Positions 5,236 through 5,712 of a stretch of 5,712 bases of DNA are shown here, piece after piece. Numbering within the stretch: the stretch's first letter is position 1; every line of letters starts with the position of its first letter. A program made the position numbers and the translations under genes. The notes under the pieces were generated by a model, which saw only the letters and a program-made list of their open reading frames with translations, did not search any database and had not been told where the DNA came from. Source of the DNA: Firmicutes bacterium HGW-Firmicutes-10 (GTDB taxonomy: Bacteria; Bacillota_I; Bacilli_A; Erysipelotrichales; Erysipelotrichaceae); the NCBI GenBank assembly GCA_002841605.1, contig PHAF01000118.1:1-5712 (forward strand). The letters run 5' to 3'.

Positions 5236-5712
5236 TTATTCTCCTGTAGCTAATTTCTTGCGGATCTTTGCCGATCCATACTCAACGGCTAAGACAAAGA
5301 TGATCAGACCAACCAATAATGCACCGGTATCTGCCCAGCGGTAGGCCGTGATTGCAAAGATCAAAGGTGCACCGATACCGCCGGCACCGACCATCCCTAA
5401 AATCGTCGCATATTTGACATTGATTTCAAAACGGTATATCGCAATGGATGCGAAGTTACCCATCAGCTGAGGAACGATCCCGTACTGAACTTTTTGAATG
5501 GCATTGCATCCGGCCGCATCCAACGCTTCGATGATCCCTGGATCCAAATCTTCTATGACTTCAATGAATAATTTCGATATCATCCCGATACTGGCAACCG
5601 CCAACGTCAGAACACCGGTAAAAGCCCCTGGCCCTGTGACCCGGATAAACATCAACCCGTACACGACGGCCGGAAAAGTCCGGACGACCGTAATGAATGC
5701 AACCCCAATATT
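5236..5712 (-). CDS. phnE: Phosphonate-type ABC transporter permease, C-terminal part (partial)
   Basis: The frame is open to the right edge (158 residues seen), so the N-terminus is missing; the GTG at 5664 is internal. The sequence follows PhnE closely: RTFPAVVYGLMF (11-22), TGPGAFTGVLTLAVASIGM (26-44), then the cytoplasmic EAA loop EALDAAGCNAIQ..YGIVPQ (62-82) that docks the ATPase subunit. The conserved YRFEINVKYATILGMVGAGG (93-112) with IGAPL (113-117), and a last helix (about 129-146) with a basic tail follow. PhnE is the membrane channel of a PhnCDE importer for phosphonate, phosphite or related compounds; the substrate cannot be read from the permease. PhnC and PhnD genes would be expected beyond the edge. 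The 3' end holds the ribosome site for the OsmC-family gene. Confidence 0.92.
   Translation of the reverse strand, partial: NIGVAFITVVRTFPAVVYGLMFIRVTGPGAFTGVLTLAVASIGMISKLFIEVIEDLDPGIIEALDAAGCNAIQKVQYGIVPQLMGNFASIAIYRFEINVKYATILGMVGAGGIGAPLIFAITAYRWADTGALLVGLIIFVLAVEYGSAKIRKKLATGE
5239..5245 (-). promoter_or_regulatory. Ribosome binding site of the OsmC-family gene inside phnE
   Basis: AGGAGAA encodes the last two residues of the permease (Gly-Glu) and precedes the junction TAAAATG, where stop and start are 1 nt apart. This arrangement indicates coupled translation and a shared transcript. Confidence 0.75.

Noticed and set aside
5236..5664. GTG at 5664 as the start of the permease gene
   Set aside because: The conserved PhnE sequence continues upstream of it without a stop to the window edge, so the GTG is an internal valine codon.
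1..5712. CRISPR arrays, tRNA or rRNA genes, insertion sequences, prophage or defence genes
   Set aside because: No regularly spaced repeats, cloverleaf sequences, terminal inverted repeats with transposase, or defence-family motifs were seen on either strand.

Overview
All recognisable genes in this window lie on the minus strand, so transcription runs from high to low coordinates. The moderate GC content (judged by eye), the strong Shine-Dalgarno sites (AAGGAGGT, AAAGGAGG), the short U-tailed terminators and the gene families present suggest a Bacillota chromosome. The families are a NusG domain II protein beside a Gx transporter, KtrAB and a RocF-like arginase. Erysipelotrichia or a related lineage is a guess from the NusG-II/Gx pairing and cannot be proven here.

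Layout, in the direction of transcription. (1) 5712-4839: the 3' end of a phosphonate-type ABC permease (phnE, cut by the window edge) runs with 1 nt spacing into an OsmC-family gene, and a terminator follows. (2) 4776-2621: a sigma-A type promoter drives ktrB and then ktrA, the pore and regulatory subunits of a Ktr potassium uptake system, and a terminator follows. (3) 2640-1707: an arginase-family gene has a TTGTAC-17-TATAAT promoter whose -35 lies inside the ktrA terminator hairpin. Its leader is predicted to be only about 9 nt. It has its own terminator. (4) 1699-about 620: a probable extended -10 promoter drives a NusG domain II protein, then an overlapping Gx transporter, then an overlapping 22-codon reading frame with a very good ribosome site. 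(5) About 738-1: a leader-like stretch holds three hairpins, one of them a good terminator, and is followed by the N-terminal part of a multidrug-type ABC exporter that runs off the left edge.

The genes are mostly independent housekeeping and transport units: phosphonate uptake, OsmC-type peroxide defence, potassium uptake, arginine breakdown, a membrane module of unclear function and an exporter. The part that most deserves a second look is 620-800. There a 13-nt inverted repeat (12 of 13 positions pair) competes with the terminator stem just upstream of the ABC exporter gene, with a short, well-initiated reading frame before it. This is the layout of a transcription attenuator. Apart from that, the window shows tightly packed boundaries: stop codons sit in terminator stems and one promoter sits inside a terminator.
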